A DNA stretch of 64,000 bases, from the NCBI GenBank assembly GCA_964481145.1, contig CAYZTA010000025.1, forward strand, positions 11,449 through 75,448. The letters are read 5' to 3'. Source of the stretch: Sandaracinus sp964481145 (lineage in GTDB: Bacteria > Myxococcota_A > Polyangia > Polyangiales > Sandaracinaceae). Of the stretch, positions 17,914 to 26,750 are shown one piece after another; the first letter of the stretch is position 1, and each line of letters starts with the position of its first letter. Both the position numbers and the translations under genes were made by a program. The notes under the pieces are model-generated. The model saw nothing but the letters and a program-made list of their open reading frames with translations. It had not been told where the DNA came from and made no database searches.

Positions 17914-19245
17914 ATGCGTCGCACGCTTTTCGCTTTTCTCTTCGCCACTGTGGCGACCGGATGCAGCGGTTCATCGCGTGCACCGGCTCAGAATGCCGAG
18001 ACCGAAGAACCCATTGCCGCACTCGACGCCGAAACGACGCTCGCAGGTCGTTCGCTCACCCGAGACGAGACCCGCGCGTTCGAACCCCTCCTGGCCGCAG
18101 CCCAACGCATTCGCGGGCTTCGCTTCATACGTCCAGTGCCCACCCGCGTGCAATCGGAAGCCGATATCGTCGAATTCGTACGCTCCCATCTCGATCGCGA
18201 GGCGTTGGAGCAGGCTCGCATCTTCTACGTGGCCCTCGGCTTGCTCGAGCCTTCGCTCGACATCGAGCCCATGATGCTCTCCGTCATGGGTGAACAGATC
18301 GTCGGCTATTACGATCCCGAAGCGCACACCATGGTGGTCCGCGAAGACATCGTCCAAGAGCTCATGCAAGCTGGAAACCTGGCACGTGACGAGAGCGCCC
18401 TTGCCATCGTGCATGAGTACGTCCACGCCCTCCAAGATCAGCATCTCGGGCTTGCAGAGCTCCAAGACATCGAGCGCAGCATCGATGGCGACAACGCCTT
18501 CGCCGCACTCGTCGAGGGAGACGCGACGCTCGCGATGATCGGCCTCGTCATCGATGCAGAAGGACAGCGGCTCTCGAGTTTGACTCGAGACCCCTCGATC
18601 CTCGCTGGAATCATCAACGCAACCCCTGGAATGACCCAAAGTAGCTCCGAGCTCTTCGCGGCTCCTGCGATCGTCCGAGCCCCTCTTCTTTCTCGATATC
18701 TCGAAGGGCTCGTGTTTTGCGCCACACTCCATGGTCGTGGAGGTTTTCGATGGATCGATGAGGCCTTTGCGAACCCACCCCAATCGACCGAACAAGTGCT
18801 TCATCCCGAACGCTGGCTCGCTCGCGACCTCCCCGAAGAGATCCAGCTCTCCGAATGGGACGAACTTCTGGCTGCCGGATATCGCGTTCACGATGAAGAC
18901 ACGCTCGGAGAGCTCGAGCTGAGCATCTATTTCGCCCAATCGACCGGAGAAGACCGGAACCTTTCTGCTGGGGAAGGATGGGGAGGAGATCGTCTCCGTG
19001 TCTACTCGGGCCCCAATGGCCAAACCGCTGCGGTTTGGTTTACGACCTGGGACGATGAGCGAGAAGCCATCGAAGCGGAGGCCGCAGCCTCACGTGTGCG
19101 AGACCTCTCATCCCACGGAGCCACGCATCAAGTCCGCCGGGTGGGCCGTGCGGTCCTCATCATCCGTGATCTGGAACCGACGCTGCATGGCCCAATCGAA
19201 AGCAGTTTCGAAGATTTCGCGCATTCGCTCCCAATCCAAAGATGA
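17914..19245 (+). CDS. Putative zinc metallopeptidase lipoprotein
   Basis: The 443-residue product starts at ATG 17914 with GAGGAG 6-11 bases upstream, one base after the RNase J stop. The N-terminus (MRRTLFAFLFATVATGC) is a lipoprotein-type signal with the acceptor Cys at residue 17. The zinc motif HEYVH (H167, E168, H171) lies in IVHEYVHALQDQHLG. A second conserved-looking segment, DGDNAFAALVEGDATLAM, follows about 25 residues later and could supply the third zinc ligand (E in VEGDA), as in gluzincins. It is predicted to act in the periplasm or on the outer-membrane inner face. I know no named family; substrate is unknown. Confidence 0.75.
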   Translation: MRRTLFAFLFATVATGCSGSSRAPAQNAETEEPIAALDAETTLAGRSLTRDETRAFEPLLAAAQRIRGLRFIRPVPTRVQSEADIVEFVRSHLDREALEQARIFYVALGLLEPSLDIEPMMLSVMGEQIVGYYDPEAHTMVVREDIVQELMQAGNLARDESALAIVHEYVHALQDQHLGLAELQDIERSIDGDNAFAALVEGDATLAMIGLVIDAEGQRLSSLTRDPSILAGIINATPGMTQSSSELFAAPAIVRAPLLSRYLEGLVFCATLHGRGGFRWIDEAFANPPQSTEQVLHPERWLARDLPEEIQLSEWDELLAAGYRVHDEDTLGELELSIYFAQSTGEDRNLSAGEGWGGDRLRVYSGPNGQTAAVWFTTWDDEREAIEAEAAASRVRDLSSHGATHQVRRVGRAVLIIRDLEPTLHGPIESSFEDFAHSLPIQR

Positions 19246-19252
19246 ACATGTC

Positions 19253-19281
19253 TTGACGGTCCGTGACCCGAGGGTTAGGTA
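19253..19281 (+). promoter_or_regulatory. Candidate promoter for tig
   Basis: TTGACG at 19253-19258 is followed after 17 bases by TAGGTA at 19276-19281, just after the upstream metallopeptidase stop. Predicted transcription start is near 19288, giving a leader of about 80 bases before the tig ATG. The match is pattern-based only. Confidence 0.45.
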
Positions 19282-19368
19282 CCCGCACTTCGCTCGGGAG
19301 TGGCCTCGCTTTCTGGAGAGTCCCAGCCGAGCACGCTCGTCCTCACGAAGAAAGCACGTCAGTCCACC

Positions 19369-20676
19369 ATGCAGTCGCAGGTCAGCGAGATCGATCCCGT
19401 CACCGTCGAAGTCCAGGTCGAAGTCCCTTGGGATCGCATCCAGAAGGGGCTCGATGACACCTTCACCAAGCTCCAGCGTTCTGCCCGCGTCAAGGGCTTT
19501 CGGCCCGGCAAGGCCCCGCGGAACGTCCTACAGAAGCTCTTTTCCAAGGACGTCCGGGAGGAAGTCGTCTCCAACCTGGTCGAAGAGACCGTCGTCGAGG
19601 CCGTACGACAACACCAGCTTGCTGTGGTGTCGACCGCAAAGATCGAGCAGCGCCCGGAATTGACGACCGGTCAGCCCCTGACTTTCTCGGTCAAGTTCGA
19701 AGTTCGTCCGAAGATCGAACATCTCGAAACGGCCCTCTCATTGACCCGGACGAGCGAAACGGTCGGCGACGCCGAAGTCGATGCCGAGATCGAACGACTG
19801 AGGCAACAGCACGCCCTCATGCGCCCCATCGAAGGAGAGCGTGGCGCTCAAAAGGGCGACCTCGTCACCATCGATTACGAGGTCAGCATCGATGGCATCG
19901 TCAAGCCGGACATGAAAGGTGAAGCACGCCCGGTCAACCTCGGTGAAGATCGACTGCTCGAAGAGATCGATTCGGGCCTCGTCGGCGCCCGCCCTGGGGA
20001 TGAGCGTGTGATCGAGATTGCACGCGGCGAAGATGACGAAAACAAGGAAATCGCCGGGAAGAAAGTCGTTTTCACGATTCGAGTCAAGGAATTGCGCGAG
20101 CGTGTCCTCCCTGAACTCGATGACGAATTCGCCAAAGACGTGGGCGAGTACGAAACACTCACAGAACTGAGAACGAAGCTCCGCGCGCGCCTCGAAGAAG
20201 GCGCGAAGGCCAAAAGCGAAAACCAGCTCCGCTCCCATGCAGTAGAAGAACTGGCCAACAAGAACCCGATTCCGGTTCCTCCTTCGCTCACGGATCAGCA
20301 GCTCCGCAGCATGTTGAACGAGTATGTCAAGATCATGCAGATGATCGGCCAGCCTCCGAGCTTCGATCCCAACGACATCCATGAGATGCGCGCACGCGCT
20401 GAGTCAAAGGTTCGCTCCGCCATCCTGCTCGGTGAGCTCTCTCGTCGCGAGAAGATCGAAGTCACGCCCGAAGAGATCAACGCGAAGATGCAGGAGATTG
20501 CCGAGCGCTCGGGCAAGCATATCGCCAAGGTCCGAGCCGATCACGCCGGAGAAAAAGGTGAAGCCCTCGAGACACAAATTCTCGAAGACAAGCTGATCCG
20601 TTATCTTCTCGACCATGCAACCATCACCGATGCTGTCAGCAACGCGACAGCAGAGGCGACATCGGGTAAGGAGTGA
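19369..20676 (+). CDS. tig: Trigger factor (ribosome-associated chaperone and prolyl isomerase)
   Basis: The 435-residue product starts at ATG 19369; the open frame runs about 70 bases further upstream without a family match. The N-terminal ribosome-docking loop GFRPGKAP is at residues 43-50. An FKBP-type prolyl isomerase domain (GDLVTIDYEVSIDGI) begins near residue 163. The helical C-terminal chaperone arms follow, including NPIPVPPSLTDQQL. Trigger factor binds ribosomal protein L23 at the exit tunnel and shields nascent chains. It lies five bases upstream of clpP, the common tig-clpP-clpX-lon order. Confidence 0.95.
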   Translation: MQSQVSEIDPVTVEVQVEVPWDRIQKGLDDTFTKLQRSARVKGFRPGKAPRNVLQKLFSKDVREEVVSNLVEETVVEAVRQHQLAVVSTAKIEQRPELTTGQPLTFSVKFEVRPKIEHLETALSLTRTSETVGDAEVDAEIERLRQQHALMRPIEGERGAQKGDLVTIDYEVSIDGIVKPDMKGEARPVNLGEDRLLEEIDSGLVGARPGDERVIEIARGEDDENKEIAGKKVVFTIRVKELRERVLPELDDEFAKDVGEYETLTELRTKLRARLEEGAKAKSENQLRSHAVEELANKNPIPVPPSLTDQQLRSMLNEYVKIMQMIGQPPSFDPNDIHEMRARAESKVRSAILLGELSRREKIEVTPEEINAKMQEIAERSGKHIAKVRADHAGEKGEALETQILEDKLIRYLLDHATITDAVSNATAEATSGKE

Positions 20677-20681
20677 GGCGC

Positions 20682-21302
20682 ATGCACGATCCCGCGATCC
20701 ATCCCGCTGTTCTTACGTATTTCCCGCAGATCGTGGAGACCACGCATCGCGGCGAGCGTGCGTGGGATCTGTTCAGCCGCCTTCTCAAGGACCGAATCAT
20801 CTTTTTGGGCAGCGAAGTCAATGACGACGTTGCCAACGTGATCATCGCCCAACTCCTGGTCCTCGAAGGGGAGGATCCGGATAAAGAAATCACCATGTAT
20901 ATCAATAGCCCTGGAGGGGTCATTACCTCGGGCATGGCGATTTACGACACGATGCAGTACGTCCGTTGCCCGGTCTCGACGGTATGTCTCGGTCAGGCAG
21001 CGTCGATGGGCGCCGTTCTGCTGGCAGCTGGCACGAAGGGACGCCGCCGTGCGCTGCCGAATTCTCGTGTGATGATCCATCAGCCGCACGGCGGGGCACG
21101 CGGACAAGCCAGCGACATCGAGATTCAGGCGCGTGAGATTCTTCATCTCCGCCATCGGCTCAACGAAATTTTGTCTCGGCACTCTGGACAATCCATCGAA
21201 CAGCTCAAGACCGATACAGAGCGCGATCGCTTTCTCTCTGCGATCGAGGCCAAGGAGTACGGTCTCATCGATGATGTGATCTCACCACGCAAGAGCCCTT
21301 AG
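20682..21302 (+). CDS. clpP: ATP-dependent Clp protease proteolytic subunit
   Basis: The 206-residue product starts at ATG 20682, with AAGGAG 9-14 bases upstream. A GTG at 20673, overlapping the tig stop, is an alternative. The catalytic triad is complete: Ser108 in GQAASMGA, His133 in MIHQPHGG, and Asp182 in ERDRFLS. ClpP forms the double heptameric chamber that degrades substrates unfolded by ClpX or ClpA. The clpX gene follows after 199 bases that contain a hairpin and a candidate promoter, so clpP and clpX are probably only partly co-transcribed. Confidence 0.97.
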   Translation: MHDPAIHPAVLTYFPQIVETTHRGERAWDLFSRLLKDRIIFLGSEVNDDVANVIIAQLLVLEGEDPDKEITMYINSPGGVITSGMAIYDTMQYVRCPVSTVCLGQAASMGAVLLAAGTKGRRRALPNSRVMIHQPHGGARGQASDIEIQAREILHLRHRLNEILSRHSGQSIEQLKTDTERDRFLSAIEAKEYGLIDDVISPRKSP

Positions 21303-21330
21303 ACGGGGCCATCTCTTTGGACGGAGCCCC

Positions 21331-21358
21331 TGGAGCGTTCTCTTCGTTCGAAGCTCCA
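21331..21358 (+). terminator. Hairpin between clpP and clpX (possible terminator or attenuator)
   Basis: TGGAGC at 21331-21336 pairs with GCTCCA at 21353-21358; after a one-base bulge, TTC at 21338-21340 pairs with GAA at 21350-21352. This gives a nine-pair stem 28 bases after the clpP stop. Only two T residues follow, so intrinsic termination would be weak. It may instead act as partial attenuator or processing site. Confidence 0.35.
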
Positions 21359-21373
21359 TTACGCACCTCCCCT

Positions 21374-21404
21374 CGTTGCTACTCGCAACGTGTGGCACTA
21401 GACT
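21374..21404 (+). promoter_or_regulatory. Candidate clpX promoter with a palindrome over the -35 box
   Basis: TTGCTA at 21376-21381 and TAGACT at 21399-21404 are separated by 17 bases. The -35 box lies inside a perfect inverted repeat, CGTTGC (21374-21379) and GCAACG (21385-21390) around TACTC, a natural operator site. It is not the HrcA CIRCE sequence. Predicted leader to the clpX ATG is about 90 bases. Confidence 0.45.
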
Positions 21405-21501
21405 CTCTTAAGTGATTTCCACGGTCAGGCGACCGTGGCTCGTGGTAGGCAGCGTTCAAGCAGCGCGTTAGGTAGCGCGTTCGGAAAAACGGGTCGGATT
21501 C

Positions 21502-22761
21502 ATGTCGGTCGATCGGAGGCGCGACGAAGGTCATGGGAATCTTCAGTGTTCTTTCTGCGGGAAGTCGCAGAAGGAAGTGAAGAAGCTGATTGCCGGACCG
21601 ACCGTCTATATATGCGACGAGTGCATTGCACTCTGTAATGACATCATTGCCGAGGAGGTCGATCGCGAGGATTCGTTCCAGAGCGGCACCCCTCTGCCCA
21701 AGCCGAGCGAAATCAAAGCGGTCTTGGATGAGTATGTGATCGGTCAGGATCGAGCCAAAAAGATCCTCTCGGTGGCCGTTCACAATCATTACAAGCGAAT
21801 CGATTCACGAACGGGCTCGGAAGATGTCGAACTCGGCAAATCGAACATCCTCCTCATCGGGCCGACCGGCACGGGCAAAACACTTCTTGCCCAAACGCTT
21901 GCCCGCGTGCTCAACGTGCCGTTCGCGATCGCGGACGCAACGACGCTGACCGAAGCCGGATACGTCGGCGAAGATGTCGAAAACATCATCGTCCAGCTCC
22001 TTCAGAACGCAGACCATGATGTCGAACGTGCCCAACGCGGCATCGTGTACATCGACGAAATCGATAAAATTGCGCGCAAGGGCGACAACCCGTCGATCAC
22101 GCGTGATGTGAGCGGTGAAGGAGTCCAGCAAGCACTGCTCAAGATCATCGAAGGCACCGTCGCGAATGTCCCCCCCAAGGGCGGACGAAAACATCCGCAG
22201 CAAGATTTTCTGCAGGTCGACACCTCGAACATCCTCTTCATCTGCGGCGGCGCCTTCGTTGGGCTCGATCAAGTGATCGAACGCCGTATTGGTGAAAAGT
22301 CGATCGGCTTCGGAGCCGAAGTCCCGAGCAAGAGAGAGAAGCGGCTCGGACAGGTGCTCGAACAAGCGCAGCCGGAGGACTTGATCAAGGCCGGCCTCAT
22401 CCCCGAGTTCGTCGGACGTTTGCCGATGGTTGCGACGCTCCATGAACTCAACGAGGATGCGCTCATCGATATCCTCACCCAGCCGAAGAACGCGCTCGTC
22501 AAGCAATTCCAGAAGCTCTTCGAGATGGACAGTGTTCGCCTCAAGTTCACGCGCGGCGCATTGCAATCGATCGCGAGAGAAGCCCTCAAGCGCAATGCAG
22601 GAGCCCGTGGTTTGCGTGCGATCCTCGAAAACGCGATGTTGGACATCATGTACGAGATCCCTTCACGCGCAGGTGTGAAGGAAGTTCACGTCAACGAGGA
22701 CACGATTCTCCGCGGCGACCAGCCGCTCATGGTGCTCGAAAAAGAAGCCGGCCTCGCGTGA
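21502..22761 (+). CDS. clpX: ATP-dependent Clp protease ATP-binding subunit ClpX
   Basis: The 419-residue product has the normal ClpX length. The N-terminal zinc-binding domain has C16-x2-C19 and C38-x2-C41 (CSFCGKS, CDECIALC), used for adaptor and substrate binding. The AAA+ module has Walker A GPTGTGKTLLAQT near residue 121, Walker B YIDEIDKIARK, the RERIGEKSIGFG-type pore/ClpP-docking region (RRIGEKSIGFGAE) and the sensor-2 segment NAGARGLRAI. ClpX unfolds tagged or damaged proteins and feeds them to ClpP. Lon follows 44 bases downstream in the same direction. Confidence 0.97.
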   Translation: MSVDRRRDEGHGNLQCSFCGKSQKEVKKLIAGPTVYICDECIALCNDIIAEEVDREDSFQSGTPLPKPSEIKAVLDEYVIGQDRAKKILSVAVHNHYKRIDSRTGSEDVELGKSNILLIGPTGTGKTLLAQTLARVLNVPFAIADATTLTEAGYVGEDVENIIVQLLQNADHDVERAQRGIVYIDEIDKIARKGDNPSITRDVSGEGVQQALLKIIEGTVANVPPKGGRKHPQQDFLQVDTSNILFICGGAFVGLDQVIERRIGEKSIGFGAEVPSKREKRLGQVLEQAQPEDLIKAGLIPEFVGRLPMVATLHELNEDALIDILTQPKNALVKQFQKLFEMDSVRLKFTRGALQSIAREALKRNAGARGLRAILENAMLDIMYEIPSRAGVKEVHVNEDTILRGDQPLMVLEKEAGLA

Positions 22762-22805
22762 GTCCGCTTGGCGTTCTCTGATTCCCAGCGGGGGAGACTT
22801 CGACG

Positions 22806-25370
22806 ATGTTCTTCAACAAGAACGACAACGGTGGCACGAGCAAAAAACGCGTGCTCCCGCTCCTGCCTCTCCGGGACATCATCGTGTTCCCGCACATGGT
22901 TGTTCCGCTCTTCGTCGGTCGTGAAAAGTCGATCGCGGCGCTCGAAGAAGCGATGGCGCAGGACAAAGAAATCCTGCTCGCCGCGCAGAAAAAGGCGAAG
23001 ACCAACGACCCGACGCCCGACGACATCTACACGATGGGCACGGTTGGCCTCATCATTCAGCTCTTGCGCCTTCCTGACGGCACCGTGAAGGTGATGGTCG
23101 AAGGCAAGCGCCGCGCACGCATCCGAAAATTCGTTCCTCACGATGATTGCTTCCTGTGTGAGGTCGATTCCGTCGACGATCAGCCGAGCGAAAACGGCCT
23201 TGGCGTCGAGTTGGAAGCGCTCACGCGTTCGGTGCAGTCCACATTCGAGACCTACGTCAAGCTCAACAAGCGCATCGCGCCTGAGACTTTGATGCAGGTG
23301 CAGACGATCGAGGACCCGGTTCGCCTGGCCGACGCGATCGTCGTTCATCTCTCTGCGGTGAAGCTCCACGACAAACAGGAGATTCTCGAAACCATCGATC
23401 CCGCCAAGCGGCTCGAGCGCCTCTTCGAGCTTATGAATGCCGAGATCGAAATCTTGAACGTCGAGAAAAAGATTCGTTCTCGCGTCAAGAAGCAGATGGA
23501 GAAGACGCAGAAGGAGTACTACCTCAACGAGCAGATGCAGGCGATCCAGAAGGAGCTCGGCGAGCGCGACGAGTTCAAATCTGAGATCCAAGAACTCGAA
23601 GAGAAGATCAAAACGAAACAGCTTTCGAAGGAAGCTGATAGTCGCGTCAAAAAAGAGCTTCGAAAGCTCAAAATGATGCAGCCGATGTCAGCGGAGGCCA
23701 CCGTCGTCCGCAACTACATCGACTGGGTGCTCGGTCTTCCATGGGAGGACAAGACCGAAGAGAATTACGACATCGAGGGAGCCGAGAGCATCCTCGACGA
23801 GGACCATTACGGTCTCAAAAAGGTCAAAGAGCGCGTCCTCGAATATCTCGCGGTGCAAGCGCTCGTTCGGAAACTCAAAGGCCCCGTGCTTTGCCTCGTG
23901 GGCCCACCGGGCGTCGGCAAGACATCGCTCGCGCGCTCGATTGCGCGTGCGACGGGGCGCAAGTTCGTTCGACTTTCGCTCGGTGGTGTGCGCGACGAAG
24001 CCGAGATTCGTGGCCACAGGCGCACGTATATCGGCGCGCTTCCGGGGCGAATCATTCAATCGCTACGCAAAGCGGGCGCCAATAACCCCGTGTTCTTGCT
24101 CGATGAAATCGACAAGATGTCGAGTGATTTCCGGGGCGATCCGGCTGCGGCATTGCTCGAGGTGCTCGATCCCGAGCAGAACAAATCGTTCAACGATCAT
24201 TATCTCGATCTCGACTACGATCTCTCGGACGTGATGTTCATCACGACCGCCAACTCGCTTGGAGGCATCCCGATGCCGCTCCGCGATCGCATGGAGATCA
24301 TCGAACTGAGTGGATATACCGAGTTCGAAAAGTTGAATATCGCGGTCCGCTATCTCGTGCCGAGACAAAAGCTCGAAGCAGGGCTCGTAGCAGCGCCGGG
24401 TGAACCCGAGCGTTCGATCGACGTGGATATCACCGAGAACGCAATTCGAACCGTTATCCATCACTATACGAAAGAGAGTGGGGTTCGAAATCTCGAGCGA
24501 GAGCTCGGTAGCATCTGCCGGAAGGTCGCGAGGCAAGTTCTCAAAGACAGCCAAGCGGCGGCCTCATCGAGCGAGCCGAGCGATTCCAATGCTCGCCAGA
24601 GCTATCGCATCGCGGCGAAGAATGTCCCTCAATATCTCGGTGTTCCGCGCTTCCGTTCGAACAAAGCGAATGAACACGACGAAATTGGCCTGACGAACGG
24701 TCTTGCCTACACGAACTTCGGCGGGACGATTCTGGAATGCGAAGTCAGCGTCGTACCTGGCAAGGGCAAGCTCGTGATCACCGGCTTACTCGAAAAGGGC
24801 ATGCAGGAGTCTGCGCAGGCAGCGATGAGCTACATCCGCTCACGCCAGCAGATGCTGGGCCTGACGAACGAAGACAAGGCCGAGGATTTTCATCAGCACA
24901 TCGACGTGCACGTGCACTTCCCGGAGTTCGTTCCGAAGGACGGCCCGAGCGCAGGCGTCACCATCGCGACCTCGATCGCAAGCGCACTCATGAAGATTCC
25001 GGTGCGCAGAACCGTTGCGATGACGGGCGAGATCACCCTGCGTGGTCGCGTGCTTCCGATCGGTGGTCTCAAAGAAAAAATGCTCGCAGCCCATCGCGCT
25101 GGCATTCACACGATTCTCATTCCACGCGAAAATCGCAAGGATTTGCGAGAGATTCCGAAGCGTGTGCTCCACGCCATGCGTGTCGTCTTGGTCGAGCACA
25201 TGGACGAAGTGTTGCGTGAAGCGCTCGTCTTGAGCGATCCGGAAGCCATGTTCGGCAAGCGTGTCAAACCGATGGAGTACGTCGAGGGTCGCTTGGTCGA
25301 ACATGCGTTGGACGAACACGAGCAACCCATTCCGAAGCCGACCGTCGAAGCCCCGGGCGCACAGCAATAG
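22806..25370 (+). CDS. lon: ATP-dependent protease Lon
   Basis: The 854-residue product starts at ATG 22806 with GGGGGAG upstream. The LON N-terminal domain begins at VLPLLPLRDIIVFPHMVVPLFVGR. The AAA+ module has Walker A GPPGVGKTSLA near residue 365. The C-terminal protease domain has the Ser-Lys dyad: Ser in PKDGPSAGVT near residue 715 and Lys in IGGLKEKML near 756. A hydrophilic Ser/Ala-rich insertion (QAAASSSEPSDSNARQS) near residue 585 separates the AAA+ lid from the protease domain. Lon degrades misfolded and regulatory proteins; myxobacteria often carry two lon genes with distinct roles, and which type this is cannot be told here. Confidence 0.97.
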   Translation: MFFNKNDNGGTSKKRVLPLLPLRDIIVFPHMVVPLFVGREKSIAALEEAMAQDKEILLAAQKKAKTNDPTPDDIYTMGTVGLIIQLLRLPDGTVKVMVEGKRRARIRKFVPHDDCFLCEVDSVDDQPSENGLGVELEALTRSVQSTFETYVKLNKRIAPETLMQVQTIEDPVRLADAIVVHLSAVKLHDKQEILETIDPAKRLERLFELMNAEIEILNVEKKIRSRVKKQMEKTQKEYYLNEQMQAIQKELGERDEFKSEIQELEEKIKTKQLSKEADSRVKKELRKLKMMQPMSAEATVVRNYIDWVLGLPWEDKTEENYDIEGAESILDEDHYGLKKVKERVLEYLAVQALVRKLKGPVLCLVGPPGVGKTSLARSIARATGRKFVRLSLGGVRDEAEIRGHRRTYIGALPGRIIQSLRKAGANNPVFLLDEIDKMSSDFRGDPAAALLEVLDPEQNKSFNDHYLDLDYDLSDVMFITTANSLGGIPMPLRDRMEIIELSGYTEFEKLNIAVRYLVPRQKLEAGLVAAPGEPERSIDVDITENAIRTVIHHYTKESGVRNLERELGSICRKVARQVLKDSQAAASSSEPSDSNARQSYRIAAKNVPQYLGVPRFRSNKANEHDEIGLTNGLAYTNFGGTILECEVSVVPGKGKLVITGLLEKGMQESAQAAMSYIRSRQQMLGLTNEDKAEDFHQHIDVHVHFPEFVPKDGPSAGVTIATSIASALMKIPVRRTVAMTGEITLRGRVLPIGGLKEKMLAAHRAGIHTILIPRENRKDLREIPKRVLHAMRVVLVEHMDEVLREALVLSDPEAMFGKRVKPMEYVEGRLVEHALDEHEQPIPKPTVEAPGAQQ

Positions 25371-25371
25371 T

Positions 25372-26508
25372 GTGAAGCGGCAACACACGTTCTTCGGTCT
25401 CATGATGCTCGCGCTCCTTTGGGGAGTTCGAGCGCACGCCCAATCGGTTCAAGCGGGTCCGCTCACCTCGGATGCAGAAAGGCCGCTCGAGGTCTTGGAT
25501 CGGGGCGTCGAAACAACCGGCGGTGACGCATCGGCCTCACCGGTCACCCCGCCCACGACGCCCACCCAGGTCCGCGCAGCAGTCACTCTTCTCGCGCTCA
25601 ATCGGATCAGCGCCGCCAACGAGCCTTTTCCGAGCTTCGATGCGACCCTCATGCTCACCGCGCGTTGGGTCGACCCGCGGCTCGCGTTCGACGCGACCGC
25701 CGAAGGAGACGAGCGCCGCATTTATCTCGGGCAGGAGGTCAACAGTGAACTCCGAAAGATGTGGTCGCCGGGGCTGACGATCGTCAATGAAGAGGGTGAG
25801 CCCACCGTCGATGCGCGCACCCTCATCGTGCGCGCAGACGGCACGGTGACCCACGAAGAAACGTTCCACTCGCGATTTCGTGTGGAGTTCGATCTCCGTG
25901 CGTTTCCATTCGACACGCAAGCTCTTCGATTCGTCGTGCAATCGATGACGTGGAACGCTCGATTCGTGGAGCTTGCACCCATCGAGGCACGCATCGCGAT
26001 CGAGAACGAGCAAACAGTCCAAGATTGGACTCTTGGGGAAGTCCTCACCACGATCACCGAATCTCAAGAAACGCGCTCGAGTCGCCCGTTTTCATGTCTC
26101 ACGGTGTCCATTCACGCTCGGCGTGATCCAGGCTTTTATCTCGGCAAGGTGATGTTGCCACTGCTCCTCATCGTGGCCTTCACATGGACCACGTTCTGGA
26201 TGACCGGCGAAGCTGCTGCGACACGAATGCAACGCGGTTTCATCGCGCTCTTGAGCATCGTCGCGTTCACGCAAGTCATCACCCAACACTTGCCACGCAT
26301 CTCTCAAATCACGTTTCTCGACGCGGTGATGTACCTCGCCTTCACGTCGACCGGCCTGACCCTCCTTCAAATCGTCGCCACGCATCGAGCCGATCAGCGA
26401 GGTCAGAAAGATCTCGCAGTTCGTTACGATCACATCGCGCGCATCGTATTCCCGCTCGGATTCGCGGTGGCGATCATCGCGCTGCTCGCCACCTACTCCG
26501 CTTTTTGA
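25372..26508 (+). CDS. Pentameric ligand-gated ion channel (Cys-loop receptor-like) homologue
   Basis: The 378-residue product starts at GTG 25372, one base after the lon stop. A signal peptide (MKRQHTFFGLMMLALLWGVRAHA) leads to an extracellular beta domain with the superfamily hallmark FDLRAFPFDTQALRF, and RIYLGQEV/LRKMWSPGL-like strands. Four C-terminal membrane helices follow: GFYLGKVMLPLLLIVAF (M1), GFIALLSIVAFTQVI (M2, pore lining), a helix at DAVMYLAFTSTGLTLL (M3) and IVFPLGFAVAIIALL (M4). Bacterial relatives such as GLIC and ELIC form homopentameric cation channels gated by protons or amines. The Cys-loop cysteines are absent, as in most prokaryotic members. Ligand and ion selectivity are unknown; adjacency to lon may be incidental. 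Confidence 0.82.
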   Translation: MKRQHTFFGLMMLALLWGVRAHAQSVQAGPLTSDAERPLEVLDRGVETTGGDASASPVTPPTTPTQVRAAVTLLALNRISAANEPFPSFDATLMLTARWVDPRLAFDATAEGDERRIYLGQEVNSELRKMWSPGLTIVNEEGEPTVDARTLIVRADGTVTHEETFHSRFRVEFDLRAFPFDTQALRFVVQSMTWNARFVELAPIEARIAIENEQTVQDWTLGEVLTTITESQETRSSRPFSCLTVSIHARRDPGFYLGKVMLPLLLIVAFTWTTFWMTGEAAATRMQRGFIALLSIVAFTQVITQHLPRISQITFLDAVMYLAFTSTGLTLLQIVATHRADQRGQKDLAVRYDHIARIVFPLGFAVAIIALLATYSAF

Positions 26509-26560
26509 CTCACACCCACTGGACCGTGCACCTCGTTCGTGCCAACTCTCGCACAACCCC

Positions 26561-26632
26561 GGGCGGGTAGCTCAGTGGTAGAGCAGCGGCTTTACACGCC
26601 GTCGGTCGTAGGTTCGATCCCTATCCCGCCCA
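26561..26632 (+). tRNA. tRNA-Val (anticodon UAC)
   Basis: The 72 bases fold as a cloverleaf: acceptor GGGCGGG/CCCGCCC, D stem GCTC/GAGC, anticodon stem GCGGC/GCCGT with loop TTTACAC, T stem GTAGG/CCTAT with loop TTCGATC, and discriminator A. Anticodon TAC reads Val codons. The 3' CCA is not encoded. The last 15 bases of the gene plus one base are repeated exactly at 27399-27414. Confidence 0.95.
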
Positions 26633-26633
26633 T
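26618..26633 (+). repeat. Direct repeat, left copy (tRNA-Val 3' end; attL-like)
   Basis: The 16 bases TCCCTATCCCGCCCAT run from the T arm of tRNA-Val through its discriminator base plus one. An identical copy lies 781 bases downstream at 27399-27414. Duplicated tRNA 3' ends of this size are the usual footprint of site-specific integration into a tRNA gene. Confidence 0.8.
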
Positions 26634-26750
26634 GTCTCTATCCCTCGCCGTCGCGCTTTTCGTCGACCTAACATGGCGTTCCGCTCAGACCAGCCCAGGT
26701 CATGAGAGCGAACGCATCGTGATGAAGCCATGCAAGCACCATCTGTTCAC

